From Lantana camara (taxonomy: Eukaryota > Streptophyta > Magnoliopsida > Lamiales > Verbenaceae), in assembly GCA_037501455.1 (NCBI GenBank), contig CM074859.1, positions 92,710,894 through 92,774,893 of the forward strand: a DNA stretch of 64,000 nucleotides, given 5' to 3'. The first letter of the stretch is position 1. Every line of letters begins with the position of its first letter. A program made the position numbers and the translations under genes. The notes under the pieces are model-generated. The model was not told where the DNA came from. It saw nothing but the letters and a program-made list of their open reading frames with translations, and did no database searches. Below, one piece after another: positions 1 to 10,881 of this stretch.

Positions 1-143
1 GAATTTGGATACACGATTCAAGAAAGATTATTGAAAAGTAAGTTTTTAATCTCTACGAATTTGGATACACGATTGCGAGTCCAAGATCCTTTTGTTGGAA
101 AAATTTTTAAATTCCACTGTTTTCTGATTCCTGTTTTCCAACA
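1..143 (+). mobile_element. 3' end of a copia-like LTR, cut by the window edge
   Basis: The segment ends in TTTTCCAACA at 143, after which the T1 minus-strand pol sequence resumes with CATAG. Read on the minus strand, the last 60 bases match the LTR end that starts at 28335: both begin TGTTGGAAAACA and share an AATTTAAAA.TTTTTCC block. An 18-bp motif, GAATTTGGATACACGATT, occurs at 1-18 and again at 57-74. The element entered the T1 pol gene from the left. Whether it is a solo LTR or a full element cannot be seen. Confidence 0.6.
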
Positions 144-675
144 CATAGAGTAGCTTCTTGGTTTCCTACTCAATGATGGCATTTCAAGCATCGCTCTAAG
201 CATGCAGCTTCTGCTTGATAGGCTTGAATGAAGGATCGATGCTAAGGTGATACTCGATAACCTTGCGATCAACACCGACTAAATATGAGGAACTCCAAAC
301 GAAGACGTCGACATTACCCGGCAAGAACTAAATTAGATAACACTGATCTTTTCCCATTTGACTAGTCCCGACATGAGTTATCTTCCCAGGCTCTCCTGAC
401 ACTAGTTGAATCATCTTGGTGCCTCCGGCTTCTTCAATCATGTTGTCTTTCAGTTTTTTTCCTTTTATTTGCATGGGTTGAATACATCTTGTCTGATGGC
501 TCAAGGTCAGATAGCTTTGGGTTGGTAAGATTATCATCTATGAAACTATCAATTGTTAAGACTAATACCATCTTTCCACTCGAGTGTTCACCTTTTCCAT
601 AAAGATCGAATAATGGACCCAAGAAGTAGGGACGTCGCGTCTTAATTCACCTATTCCAGTCGAGGTAATAGTTTG
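144..675 (-). pseudogene. T1 Tat-type Ty3/gypsy pol fragment (end of protease to start of RT)
   Basis: On the minus strand, 205-312 reads through a stretch containing VFVWSSSYLVGVDRKVIEYH and SIDPSFKPIKQK. This is the segment just before the reverse transcriptase core in Tat elements; T2 and T3 have VIVHRLNVDP and FKPIKQKKRD at the same place. In-frame stops follow at once. The right end (about 640-675) reads IKLLPRLE and continues the protease-side reading AVILTYHQL found beyond the CACTA insertion at 7493 and above. The two blocks were therefore one gene before the CACTA element entered. The sequence is degenerate, with several stops and shifts, and is the oldest of the three Tat copies. 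The lineage rests on the match to T2 and T3. Confidence 0.65.
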
Positions 676-689
676 ATCCACTACAAGAA

Positions 690-1100
690 ATCCTGCAAAA
701 TCCAACGGAAAAATCCGAGGGAAACACTCCTCGGAATTCCCGTCGGTATTTTAAAAATATAAAATTTAAAATTAATATTAGATAATTCCCACGGGATTCC
801 GAGGCAAATCCCGTCGGTATTTTTAAAAGGTAAAAAATAATTAATTCCCATATCCGACGGAATTCCAATGGTTTTCCGACGGGATTGGATTTTTTTAAAA
901 AATAAAAAATTAAATAATTCCGACGGGATTCCCCTCGGAATCCTGTCGGAATGTTTTAAATAATTTTAATTATATTATTCCATTTAATAACAAAGAATAT
1001 AAACTATAAATATAATATTATCTAAATTAATATTAAAAACAATAAAATGTAAAGAAAAAATTTTCGACGGGCATCCCGTCGATTGTCCATCGGATTTAAA
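690..1100. repeat. Left subterminal repeats of the CACTA element
   Basis: Direct and inverted copies of a motif around CCGACGGGATTCC / GGAATYCCGTCGG, often with GAGGGAAA between arms, are separated by AT-rich spacers. In CACTA elements such subterminal motifs are usually the binding sites of the element's own DNA-binding protein. Confidence 0.8.
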
Positions 1101-2591
1101 CAAATAAAACTTTTCCCCTAGTGTTATAATTCATTTGCGCGTTTTTTCTCCCCAGATTTGTCTGCTCCGCCTCAGCCCACCTCCGTACTCCTTCACTCCG
1201 CCCGGTATTCCGACGTCCTCCTCTCCGCCCGCCTCAACCATCCTCCGCTCCGGCTGCCTCCGCCTCTGCGGGCCACCGCCTCCAATGCTTTGTCCCGGCT
1301 CACAAATTCCTTCGCTTTAGCTCCAATTCCATGAACTGATTCCTTTCCACGTTTTTCGTTGATGCCAATCTGCAATTTTACCTCTCACTCTCGAGAGAGA
1401 GGTTAAGCATGTCAGGTTATCTTGCAGTGATTCCCAGTTAAGCACCGGAGATCTCCCTTGAATTGCCCGTGTGCTGCGAATCGGGTTCAAGGTAAACGCA
1501 CTCCCGCAATTCAATTTGTTGATTCTTTGTGAGGCTGAATTGTTACACTTTTTTCTGAATCGGATCTTCGGATATTTGTTTTGTTGTGCAATCGAATTAT
1601 TTGAGCAGTGTTTTGATTTTTAGCTTAGTGTTGGTGTGAAATTTAAGTAGAAATATATGGTGGATGGTCGTGAAGTTGGGTTATTTTGTGTTAATTTTGA
1701 TTTGTGATCTGGGTTTTTGTAGAAGATGTGGAATTTTGCTGAAAGATGGTTTCTTGAGTGCTGAATTGAATTTTAGGTGAAGATGATTCAAATAGCCTAA
1801 GTTAATGAATTATCCACTCTCGAACACTGATTCATTGGTGGGCTTGTGTGCATATTTGATGGGATTGTGCAGATAGTAATGTTTATTTTCGATTATTTAT
1901 GATTTACATGCTCTTTTAATTTCAAAAATTATTGAAAAGCATTAGTTCGTCTACTTTGTTGGACTAATTTTAACCTGTTTGATAAAATGTTTCGATGACA
2001 ATGAGAATATGGATTGACACTTGCAACATGCCCTATTCCCTGAAGTTAGAGCCAGTCTTGTAAGCTGACAATACTAAAGAGACACTTCTAATGGTGTTTT
2101 TTCCTTCCTATTCCAGTTTTGCAAATGCTGATGGTGGATTGCTAAATCAGGCTTCTCCAAAATGGTGAATCAGGGAACTTGTTATGTTTAAACTCAATTA
2201 TAAGCATATGTTTACTTTAACCTACAAGTCGTGTAATGTTCATTTTAACAGAATTTGATTCTTACATCTTGGTTCTTTGTGAGCTTAGAAGTTCAAAGTA
2301 TTGATTCTTTTGTATGGTGAGATTAGCGGCTGATATTTACCAAATATTGCATCCTTTTTAGCCTTTTGGAATCTGTAAATTGACATGCATATTTGTTTAT
2401 TTTCACCTTTACCCGAGTGAAGTTGAATATATTTGACAATGTTCCTACGAACAGTCTTTGTTGGAACAAAAGTGGAGATAGGTGTTATTTCTTGAGCGTA
2501 TGTATATACCCATAGCTGCTGATTTGAACAATATCCTTTGCTCAGGTTCGTTTCCTCTTGATTTTCAGTTACTCTAGTTCTCTATTTTCAG
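1101..2591 (+). other. Probably captured plant DNA, gene-like, unassigned
   Basis: A CT-rich stretch at about 1130-1320 looks like a plant 5' untranslated or first-exon region. A possible splice donor (TTCAAG then GTAAAC) lies near 1490. T-rich intron-like DNA follows up to the first recognisable RPB7-like exon. I could not assign an exon here. It may be the 5' part of one of the captured genes. Confidence 0.35.
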
Positions 2592-2839
2592 TTAATACCT
2601 GATGATATGGAGTTTCAATCTGGAGATATGCCTAACCACACAACTTCTAACGGATTTGTATGTAATCCTTCCACTTTCAGTCTCCTTTTTGTCGTGTTAC
2701 AAATATGTGGTTATTGTTAGGAATGTGTAGAGGTGCGGGTCATCAACAGTTTTCCATTTCATATTGACAGGTCAAAATTCAGAAAGAGAGTGAAGTTAGG
2801 CTGAAGATAGTAGGAACTCGAGCTGATGCAACGGAAATC
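2592..2839 (+). pseudogene. NRPB7: Captured RPB7-like exons (RNA polymerase II subunit 7)
   Basis: Two exon-like blocks in phase 0. Block 2592-2657 follows TTTTCAG and precedes GTATGTAA; it translates to LIPDDMEFQSGDMPNHTTSN plus GF. Block 2771-2839 follows GACAG and precedes GTACAC; it translates to VKIQKESEVRLKIVGTRADA plus TEI. These adjoin each other in the C-terminal OB-fold region of plant RPB7, the stalk subunit of RNA polymerase II that pairs with RPB4. The intron between them is 113 bp. The upstream exons (start Met, N-terminal domain) and the final exon were not seen, so this is a fragment and not a gene. The N-for-D and A-for-V differences suggest drift since capture. The family assignment rests on recall of the conserved RPB7 segment. 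Confidence 0.75.
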
Positions 2840-3298
2840 GTACACTCTCTGTCTTTAACTCTTTATATGCTGACATTTTCAAGAAAATGCTTCTCGCTAA
2901 CAATCAGCCTACCATGTTTTTGATTCATACTAAAAGTTTATGAGAATTGCGAAGAAAACTGCATGTTAGCACAGTAGTCATATGCTTTTGCCGAATATAC
3001 ATGATAATTGAAATACGAACAGGGAGGCTTATCGCCAAAAAACCATAATCTGCTCCCCTGTTCCGAGTTTACTTTGATATTTGTCATTTGAATATCAGCA
3101 CATCAACCAACTACTTTTGTAATTTCCTTAATCCACAAAGTTTTATATATTTTCCTACCTATTTCCCTGATTTTCTTGGGAGTGGTTAGCATCTAGACAC
3201 AGCCTCAAGAGATATGATGCTATTGGGGAAGTCAATTTGGTATATGTATACAACTATACATACATAGGTATTCAATTATATTGTTCCTTTCTGTTCAG

Positions 3299-3602
3299 TC
3301 AAATCCAAAGGTTAGTCCTGTTCTTTTTTGTGATTTTTTTTTTTAAATTTAGTATATCTTAGTAATTGATATTAGTTCTAGATGGGTATAAATTATGTAG
3401 GAATTTAAAATTCATGTGTTATAATTTGATGTCGTTGTAGTGGGTGGAAGCAATTGAAAATATAGATTATGGCAGTCGTTCGGACAAGAGCTTTGGGATG
3501 AAACAAAGGCCTGGTGGTGATATTGAAATTGAAGAGAAGTTCTGGGAGGAAGAATTCCATATTCCTAATTGCCAGAAATGTAATGGAATACTGAAACCTG
3601 AT
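3299..3602 (+). pseudogene. SRT2: Captured sirtuin fragment, SRT2 type
   Basis: Exon 3441-3602 (54 codons) starts after GTTGTAG with WVEAIENIDYG, contains KSFGMKQRPGGDIEIEEKFW and ends HIPNCQKCNGILKPD just before a GTAAGA donor. The CxxC is the second cysteine pair of the sirtuin zinc site. The sequence matches the plant class II (SIRT4-like, mitochondrial) deacylase SRT2. A 12-bp block, 3299-3310 (after TTCAG, before GTTAGT), reads SNPK and would join exactly to WVEA, so it may be a micro-exon. The NAD-binding GAG and HG motifs are absent. The intron that starts at 3603 is interrupted by the solo LTR and resumes at 6904. This is a non-functional captured fragment. Confidence 0.82.
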
Positions 3603-3641
3603 GTAAGAAATTTTCCTTCCATGTGATTTGGCTTCCCTTGC

Positions 3642-6600
3642 TGTAACACCCCGGAGCGAAAGGCGCCACATCCCCCGCACCACGGCCCGACACGTGTAAC
3701 GAAATGGGGACTCCGCCCACGCGTCAAACCATGGCAAACGGGTGACAAACAAAACACACCCCCTAGTCTAGGCGTTCTAGACCCTGAACAGAGCGCGCAA
3801 GAGAAACCAAAAGCAAGTGCGAAAGCTACCAGGATCACAAACACGCATATATATCTAATCATGCATCCAAACTTAAAACGAGAAAACAATTATTACATGT
3901 ATTGCCCCTCCCGGGCCAAATAAAACATACTTAGCTCACATTTACAAAACATAACCTATACGTATTTATACATAGTACCAAATTATACATAGTACCAGAG
4001 CGGGAAAGTGAATATGCAAATGCAAAGACTATGCTAAAGAGTCGACAACTCGAACGACTCCCAAAACCAAAAGACCGCCGCCTAGCTCGAACTCCCAAAC
4101 AGGGTACCTGCAAACTCAAAACAAAAGGGGGAAAACAAAACAACGAAGAGAGGCCAGTCCTAAAGACTGGTGGGGGGGCTAACACACGCACACGTACGTA
4201 AATATATCAAAGCAAAGCATAATCAAACCTGAAGGGGGTTCATGAACCGGGCGTGGTTTTTGCATTCCAACCCCGTGATACTATATATAAGTAAAGAGTT
4301 TAAGGCCGAAGGCCAAAGTCAACCAAGTTTTAGAGTTAGGATTCCACCCCTGTTTCATAACCGAAACAAAGCATAAATAACTCGGCTAGTACGAGTTCTA
4401 ACCCACTTACTCCATAGCAAAATGAAGGAAATCATAAATCAATCCCACCTTAACACCGTTTTGGGGAAAAGAGTGCGCACCCTCAACCCCCACGCTTACC
4501 TTATAGTCAGCGCGCTTTATACGTCAGGGCAGTGAGTTTCATGACACTCACGCCGAAGGAATCCGTCCCCCACCTCCCTCCGAGTGGGTTTCGGGTTGAT
4601 CCTATAAAGTGGAGAAGTGTCCGGGGGTTGTAATCGGCGACCCCGATAGTCGTCCCGGGTCTCCCACTACACACAACTCCGGGGCCCAAACTTACACTTA
4701 CGTAAAAATCACGCATCAACTCGCCAAAACATATCACATACACACGCCAACCCTTTTCAAAACAAATAAACGAAAATATATAGCTTACTTATACGTAAAA
4801 GCGGTTTTCAAGGTCTTATAACAAAAAGGGGCCAAGTCCCACTAAATACGTATCAAACACATATCTATGTACATATACATATAAACCACATGCGGGCTTA
4901 AAACACATTTTTGTAGGTCATATTAGCTAAAAGGAAAGAAAACCCCACCTGGACGACCAATCCGAACAAAAAGGAACCACCTCTTCAAACTCGAGACAAA
5001 CCTAAGAACAAAACAAAGGGCAAAGGATAAGCTTAGACTCGAAATGAACCAATTATACTCTCGGCATATGTATATGAATGTGAATGATGCATAAAGGATG
5101 CAAAGGATTAGCACTTAGGTCATATCGTATCATATTGAAACACAAGTCACATATCTCACGTATTTCACGTAAACAAGTTCATGCAATCCACATAACGAGT
5201 CATACCACACCTTAACAATGCATATAACTCATATAAGGAGTAGGGAAATCACATGCAAAGCGAAGAAACAAGGTATGAAATCATACAATCACATAAGAGA
5301 GCATAAACCGCATATCGGATCACATAAGACATGTTTCACGTCAAACGAATCTATAAACTTAATACGACACACATAACGCATAATCCTAACATATAACACA
5401 TCAAAGTCAAGAAATCACAAGTCATGTAATCACATATCATATATATAAACAAGCATACACAACATAGGGATCAAGTTCGGGGAGGGAAACGAACAAAACG
5501 AACCAAGAAAACAAAGTTCGGGGCCAAAAGTTTCTTTTTCCAGATCCATGGCCGTGGATTTTTATTAAAGAAGGGATCCACGGCCGTGGATATGGTCCAG
5601 AAATGTTCCAAAAAACTGCCCTCTCATCCACGGCCGTGGGTTTAATCAAGGCAAAATATCCATGGCCGTGGCTGGTAGTTCAGTGGGAAAAACTCCATTT
5701 CTTCAACCCCAAACACTCCAAACTCAAAACCAATCAACAAGGGACCAAGTTAACACATTATACAATATGTATGCAACAAATATTCAAAGATTTATGTCCT
5801 AGATCATGCCAAAACCGAACCTAAACTGAGGGGAAAAAAGAGATGCATCAACTTGTTCAAGTTCTTCAAGTTTCATACAAGAACAACAATGGTAACTCCA
5901 CTATAACTCAAAGGTCACGAAATTCATGCATATAAATGAAGAAAGCAAGTCACCTATATCACATATAACTCATTAATTCAAGAAACAAGGCAAGGAAAGC
6001 AAGGATTCAACAAAAGGGGCCAAAAACCTAACTATTCATGCATTTCCACAAACCATGCTCAAACCTCAAGGAAATTCAGCCAAAATACACTTAAAAGAAA
6101 GAGTAGAAGCTAAATCACAAGAATCCGGACTTACCTTTCAAATTTGAGGCGAATCCAAGGAGAAACGAGCTTGAAACTTGAAGAAATGGCCAAACCCTCT
6201 ATTCTCCCTCTCTTCCTCGGTTTCTACTGCTTCTCTCCCTCTTGGCTGCTGAAAAACGAGATGAGGGGCTAATGAATGGATAGGGGATCAAGTGGGTGAG
6301 ATGTGGGCCCAAGAAGCACCTAATTTGGTCAAGGATTGGTCACGATATGGCTTAATTAGTGAAAGGTGGTAAATCTGTCACAACAGGCTCAATCCGGACG
6401 AAATTCGGAGGATCAAACGGGCTTAGAAAAATGTGGAGCCAAGTTCCTTGTCTTAATTTCTTTGTTACAAGTCCGACGTATCTTCTGAAATTCGAATCCG
6501 AATTCCCGAGCTCAAGTTATGCCTTCCGGAACACAAGGTGCGCTAAAGCTCGTTAGGCCCTTATGTCCCTAACACAAATCTCATTTATACAAAACGAGCC

Positions 6601-6898
6601 AAGAACCACATAAAACAAACTCTAAAACATGTAACAAGCACATAATCACGTTCATAACTCACGTAGTTCACATATATCAAATATTCGCAAGAAACGGAAT
6701 CAAATTCGGGTATGAACAGAGCAAATTACAAGGCATGCGTACATAAATGCTAAAACTCAAGTTATAGGTTAAAAAATTAAATACAAATAATCACATTAGC
6801 ATTAAAATAACACCAAATTACATAATTAAATAATTAAATACACACGTGACTCTCTCGTAGAGGCGTACCTGTACTGGTCGGACGAACGGGATGTTACA
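3642..6898 (-). mobile_element. Solo LTR of a chromovirus-like Ty3/gypsy element
   Basis: The 3257-bp block starts TGTAACACCCCG, ends CGGGATGTTACA and is flanked by the 5-bp duplication CTTGC (3637-3641 and 6899-6903). Sense is inferred as minus because the minus-strand start, TGTAACATCCCGTTC, aligns with the LTR start at 8008 over about 600 bp, including GGGCCTAAC and GAGCTCGGGAATTCGGATT. There is no internal region, so recombination between two LTRs probably left this one. It lies in an intron of the captured SRT2 fragment. Open readings in it are short and unrelated to proteins I know. Confidence 0.85.
5544..5672. repeat. Four copies of a 16-bp palindrome within the solo LTR
   Basis: ATCCACGGCCGTGGAT occurs perfectly at 5576-5591 and with one to three changes at 5544-5559 (ATCCATGGCCGTGGAT), 5626-5640 and 5658-5672. 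Start-to-start distances are 32, 50 and 32 bp. Each can form a hairpin or bind a dimeric protein. Confidence 0.85.
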
Positions 6899-6903
6899 CT
6901 TGC

Positions 6904-7169
6904 CCTTAGTTTTTCATATTTTAATGCTGTATAACAAGAAATTACGTTCTGTAATGAAAAATACAATACATGCTCCACTCATTTAATCATTTTTGGAACT
7001 TTTGTGAAGCTTCGTGCATTTCTTGTAGATATTTCATATACTAGTTTCCCTACTCATATTTGTTTAGATAATTTTTTTATAGATTGTGTATTTGAAATGT
7101 TATTTGATGAATTGGTTTTGAATAAATAATTTTGAATGGTTGTAAAATAATTTTTTTTAAAATTTTTTT
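6904..7169 (+). other. Remainder of captured SRT2-side intron in the CACTA element
   Basis: T-rich DNA without an open frame, directly continuing the sequence interrupted by the solo LTR. No further sirtuin exon was seen before the right subterminal repeats begin. Confidence 0.4.
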
Positions 7170-7489
7170 TTAATAATTTCGGAATTCCGTCGGAATTGTT
7201 TAATTTTTTTTTTATTTTAAAAAATCCGACGGGATTCCGAGGAAAATCCCGTCAGAATAATGTAATTTATTTTTTTACTTTGATTTTTTTTTAATAAATC
7301 CGACGGGATTTCCCTGGGAATCCTGTCGGAAATATTTTATTTTATTTAAAAAATTCAATTTTATTTTCCCTCGGAATTCCGAGGGAGGGTTTCCTACGGA
7401 CTCACTCCCGTCGGATTTTCTTAAAATTCGACGAGATTCCGAGGGAATTTCGATGGGCATGTCCGTCGGATTTCGCAGATTTTCTTATG
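7170..7489. repeat. Right subterminal repeats of the CACTA element
   Basis: Inverted counterparts of the left repeats (CCGACGGGATTCC, CCTCGGAATTCC, CCCGTCGGA) spaced by poly(T/A) tracts and ending at the degenerate terminus CTTATG. Confidence 0.8.
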
Positions 7490-7492
7490 ATC

Positions 7493-8007
7493 AACTGGTG
7501 ATACGTCAAGATGACTGCTCGAAATCAATAAATCCCGGTCTTCCAAAGATAATATTATACGTGGAGGGTATGTCCACCACAAAATATTCGACCTCTCACG
7601 TTGCTCGTTTAGACAACGTACCCATCGAAGTTACTAACCTCACTCAACCTAAGGGATAGACTTTAGCTCCTTCAAAACCTGTTAGAGTAGTTCGAATAGG
7701 ATTGAGTTGTAAATCTTTATGTGAATTCATTTTAACAAGAGTCGAGTAAAGGATAATATTGCTTGAACTTCCATTATCGAGTAAAGTTTTGGTTACAACA
7801 AAGTTTGCTACATCGAGAGTGACCACCATCGGACAACTAGGCGTATCGCCCTCTCGAGGTGGCACTTCATTAAGATCCCTAACACTAAAGACTATTTCTT
7901 AGTCGAGCCATTGTGCCTTGGGTACAACATGTATCACATCGTGCGGCCTGTAAAAGCTCTGAGTTGCTTTTCTCCTGGTATATTTTCGAGTTGTCTTCGA
8001 GTCTCCT
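7493..8007 (-). pseudogene. T1 aspartic protease region
   Basis: Minus strand 7865-7645 reads PPREGDTPSCPMVVTLDVAN and TLLDNGSSSNIILYSTLVKM, matching T2 and T3 (SDWPMVVSLDVHNHVVKRVL, DSGSSVNVLPYSTF). The catalytic D-S-G is D-N-G here. After a stop, another frame reads VVDIPSTYNIIFGRPGFIDF, then AVILTYHQL up to the CACTA insertion point. At least two frame changes separate these pieces. The gene is dead and older than T2 and T3. Confidence 0.75.
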
Positions 8008-8620
8008 TGTAACATCCCGATTTTTCAGCCGTACAAGTACGCACTTTAGAGAGTGTTTCGTACATGTTTTATTTATTTATTTATGCTTTTACGTGTTTAT
8101 TAAATTGTTTATATGCCTAATTGAGTATTTGATTAATTATTTGTTACACTTTGTTAAGTATTTGTTCGTTTTGACCCCGTTTGATCCCGTATGTGCTCCT
8201 AAGTATGTGACTATGTGATATGCATGAAATATGGTTGTTATGAACTTGTCTACGTGTTCATTTTATGTTTTGAGTTCGTTTGATACGGTTTTGAACCGTT
8301 TTATTTGTTAAGGGACTTGAGGGCCTAACTCGTTTTAGCGCACCTCGTATTCCAAAAAGTGTAACTTGGGCTCGGGAATTCGGATTTGAATTCTGGAAGA
8401 AGCGTCAGACTCCTAAAGAAGAATGGATCTTTGGAACCTGAGTTTGTAATTTTCTAATCTACATTTGAACCTCCGAATTTCGTTCGAAACATGACCCGTG
8501 TGACAGATTTGCCATGCTCACCCGTTTTGATCATAACCGACCCGTTTCTTATCCGAATCGCCCATATTTGGACCCATTTGACCTTAACTTAACTCTCTAT
8601 CCACCCATTTACTCCTCAAT
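8008..8620 (+). mobile_element. Truncated chromovirus LTR (first 0.6 kb)
   Basis: Starts TGTAACATCCCGATTTTTCA and aligns with the first 600 bp or so of the solo LTR at 3642-6898 read in reverse, for example GGGCCTAAC.CGTTTTAGCGC and GCTCGGGAATTCGGATTTGA. It stops abruptly near 8620, where T1 gag resumes. No target duplication was found, so this is a truncated piece and not a clean solo LTR. Some T1 gag sequence seems lost at the junction. Confidence 0.65.
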
Positions 8621-9643
8621 CGATCATGTAAACTGGGTGTAATGCTTCTTCAACCCACTTCCAGAAGGTGGCTCAACCCTCGGCTTGATGTCTGCTCTGG
8701 TAGGTTGAAACTGATCGGTGCGGCGCCCTGGCATGTTTATTTTAAACTTATCTAGTTCTTTGACCCTCATCTGGTTGAGAAAAATCTCTTGGATCTTCAA
8801 GAGGCTCTCGGGCCTGGCCAGGATGATGTTTTCTGCACACTTTTCATTTCGGAGTGTCCGATACAATGTCTGGATTAATAGTTCGATCCCTAACTCTTCA
8901 ACTTTAGCAACTACTTGAGAGAATCGAGTGAAGAAGTCTCTCGATGACTCATTTTCTCCTTGGACAATATTATAGAGATATGTGGGAGGTAGCTTATCTC
9001 CTTTGATAGAGAAGAACTGGGCTATAAGCGCTCGATTAGCTTGGTGTATGAGAGAATGCACAAGACAGCAGCCTCAAGAGCCAGTCTTGAGCCACTCCTT
9101 CAAGTTTGTTGTGAAAGGCTTGGCTCATATATGAGGATAATACTCAAACATGTTCAATTGCATTTCGAAGTGAGAAACATGCTTCTCGGGATTTGTTGTT
9201 CCATTATACATAGGCAGTTGACTTGGAACTTTTTTCCCTGTCGTTGCATCGATAATCTCATCATAGAAAAGGGAGTTAGCCTCTCGCTCACTTCTGTATC
9301 TCCGAGGCGAATGGTTTGATTTGGATTGATGTTTATGTTGGTAGACGTGCCGACTCAGTGGTCGGCTACAAGAGCCTTCACATTCGTCTTCATCTCTATG
9401 TGGGGTTTGACGATTGTCTCAGGGTGGAAGTTGGTTCCTTAGGTCTCGGGATCCAACAATGAACCCTCTATTGGCACGCCGGATGACCTCAGGATCATTC
9501 TTATCCCCAAGATGGTCGAATATGCCCCCCCCCCCCCCTAAAATGTCGTTTGGATGCTTCATTTCTATTATCGGGCTCCTTTCTGCGACAGGCATCTCTT
9601 TAAGGTTCGATCAGTTTGTTTCTTTCGATCGACATAACTATTT
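8621..9643 (-). pseudogene. T1 gag, capsid-like domain
   Basis: The longest open part (minus 9061-8624, 145 residues) contains YNIVQGENESSRDFFTRFSQ, matching T3 YNVVQGKSESLRSFFARFNK; this is the retrotransposon gag capsid fold. Upstream on the minus strand, LPMYNGTTNPEKHVSHFEMQ matches T3 INRYDGTTDPAEHLDHFVHL, but two stops interrupt it. The segment ends at the start of the zinc-finger region (KKHYTQF against T3 KYCAFH), where the LTR fragment enters. A run of 14 C lies at 9525-9538. R1 is inserted at 9643/27497 within the N-terminal part, with target duplication TATTT. Confidence 0.72.
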
Positions 9644-10881
9644 TGTAACATCCCGGATTTCGGGGCCAAGAAGAAATAGGTAAATAAAAAGTTAAGAAGA
9701 ATTTCCTTTAGAACCTTGGTTACTATTCACTCATTTTCGTAGAAATTTTTCGAGACCTCTTTACCTATCCAATATTGGGTTCAAATGAATCTTTACAAAT
9801 TTTTATGAATTATGGTGTCATTCCCAAACCTTAATTCTTATCGTAACTCCCGTAGTAACCAAAACCGGCCAAAAACCCTAGTTTTTCCCTAAAGTGAAGA
9901 TTTTCGAATTCTAACGTTTTTCCTACACAATACTATAACCATAATGATCCTTGAATTATTTTATGAATTTTAAGATCTTTTTCAAACCTTAGTTCAAACC
10001 CTAGCTCGTTTTATAAATTTTTCCTATTTTTCCTGAAGTACTATTCCCGCCGTAAAAGCTAACTTTTAAACCGTACATCATTTGATATCCAATATTATAC
10101 TCAAAATGATCCTTAAATTATTTTAAGAACTATGGACACCTTCTTGGAAATTAAATTTCATCCTAGCTTCGTTTTATGTATTTTATCATATTTTTCAAAA
10201 TTCCGAACTTTTACTACTTTAACTTGAAACGTTTAAACGTTAAGTGTTTATAATCATCAGAAAGCCCTTTCGATCCTCTTTCTTTTGGAACTTTTACCAT
10301 TTCAAAATACAATCTGAATATTTTCCTACGTTTTCATTATTATTTTCACCCTATTTTTTATTTATTTTATTATGATGTATTTATTAGGTAATACATGTAT
10401 ACATAAGCACATACATCACATATACACCTAGCATAACACCTAAATACCCTAATAAATAAACTTAGCCTACTCAACACCCTTATTCATGTCCTAAACTCTT
10501 AGAAATTGCAAGGTAAGCCCCTAAATCCCAAGTATAAATACCCCTCCAAGATCATTTTTCAAGAACACACAAATCACTCCTCACTTCCCTAAAGTCACGG
10601 CCACTCTCCCTCTCTATGCATAAGGTGTGCTTTATTTTATTATTTCATGCTTTATATTATGTTTTTAGGATAATAATAGAAGTAGCATGCTTAGATTTAA
10701 TTAAATTATGCTTTAGGAATTTTATTTTATGAAATATATGCATAATTGTTAGTTTTATGTACAATGTGCCTACATTATGGAATTTTATTTAATTAAATGC
10801 ATGAATTATGATATGATATAGTATAACTATGTGTTTAAATATTCATGATCTTATTTGATTAAATTCATGGTTAGTATAATT
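9644..10881 (+). repeat. R1 left LTR, first part
   Basis: Matches 24415-25645 of the right LTR with scattered substitutions. A TATA box, TATAAATA, lies at 10533-10540, with its counterpart near 25293. The last five bases, TAATT (10877-10881), are the target duplication of T2. Confidence 0.85.

Larger units (their letters stand above)
679..7489. mobile_element. Non-autonomous CACTA (En/Spm) transposon carrying host gene pieces
   Basis: The left end is CACTACAAGAAATCCTGCAA and the right end, read inward, is CATAAGAAAATCTGCGAAA; both are followed by ATCCRACGGA. The 3-bp target duplication ATC lies at 676-678 and 7490-7492. Both subterminal regions are packed with inverted copies of CCGACGGGATTCC and CCCGTCGGAAT, which is typical of CACTA ends. 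Joining the flanks restores the T1 protease-to-RT reading. No transposase was found inside. The interior holds RPB7-like and SRT2-like exons and a later 3.26-kb solo LTR. The right terminus is degenerate (CATA instead of CACTA), so the copy is probably immobile. Confidence 0.87.

Noticed and set aside
3441..3602. Functional sirtuin gene
   Set aside because: Only the zinc-site exon is present; NAD-binding motifs and later exons are missing and it lies inside a transposon.
7008..7035. TTTCTTGTAG as the right end of the CACTA element
   Set aside because: It resembles the inverted CACTA terminus, but subterminal repeats continue beyond it and the ATC duplication and restored T1 reading place the end at 7489.
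8008..8620. Complete solo LTR
   Set aside because: It aligns only with the first 0.6 kb of a 3.26-kb LTR and has no matching end or target duplication.
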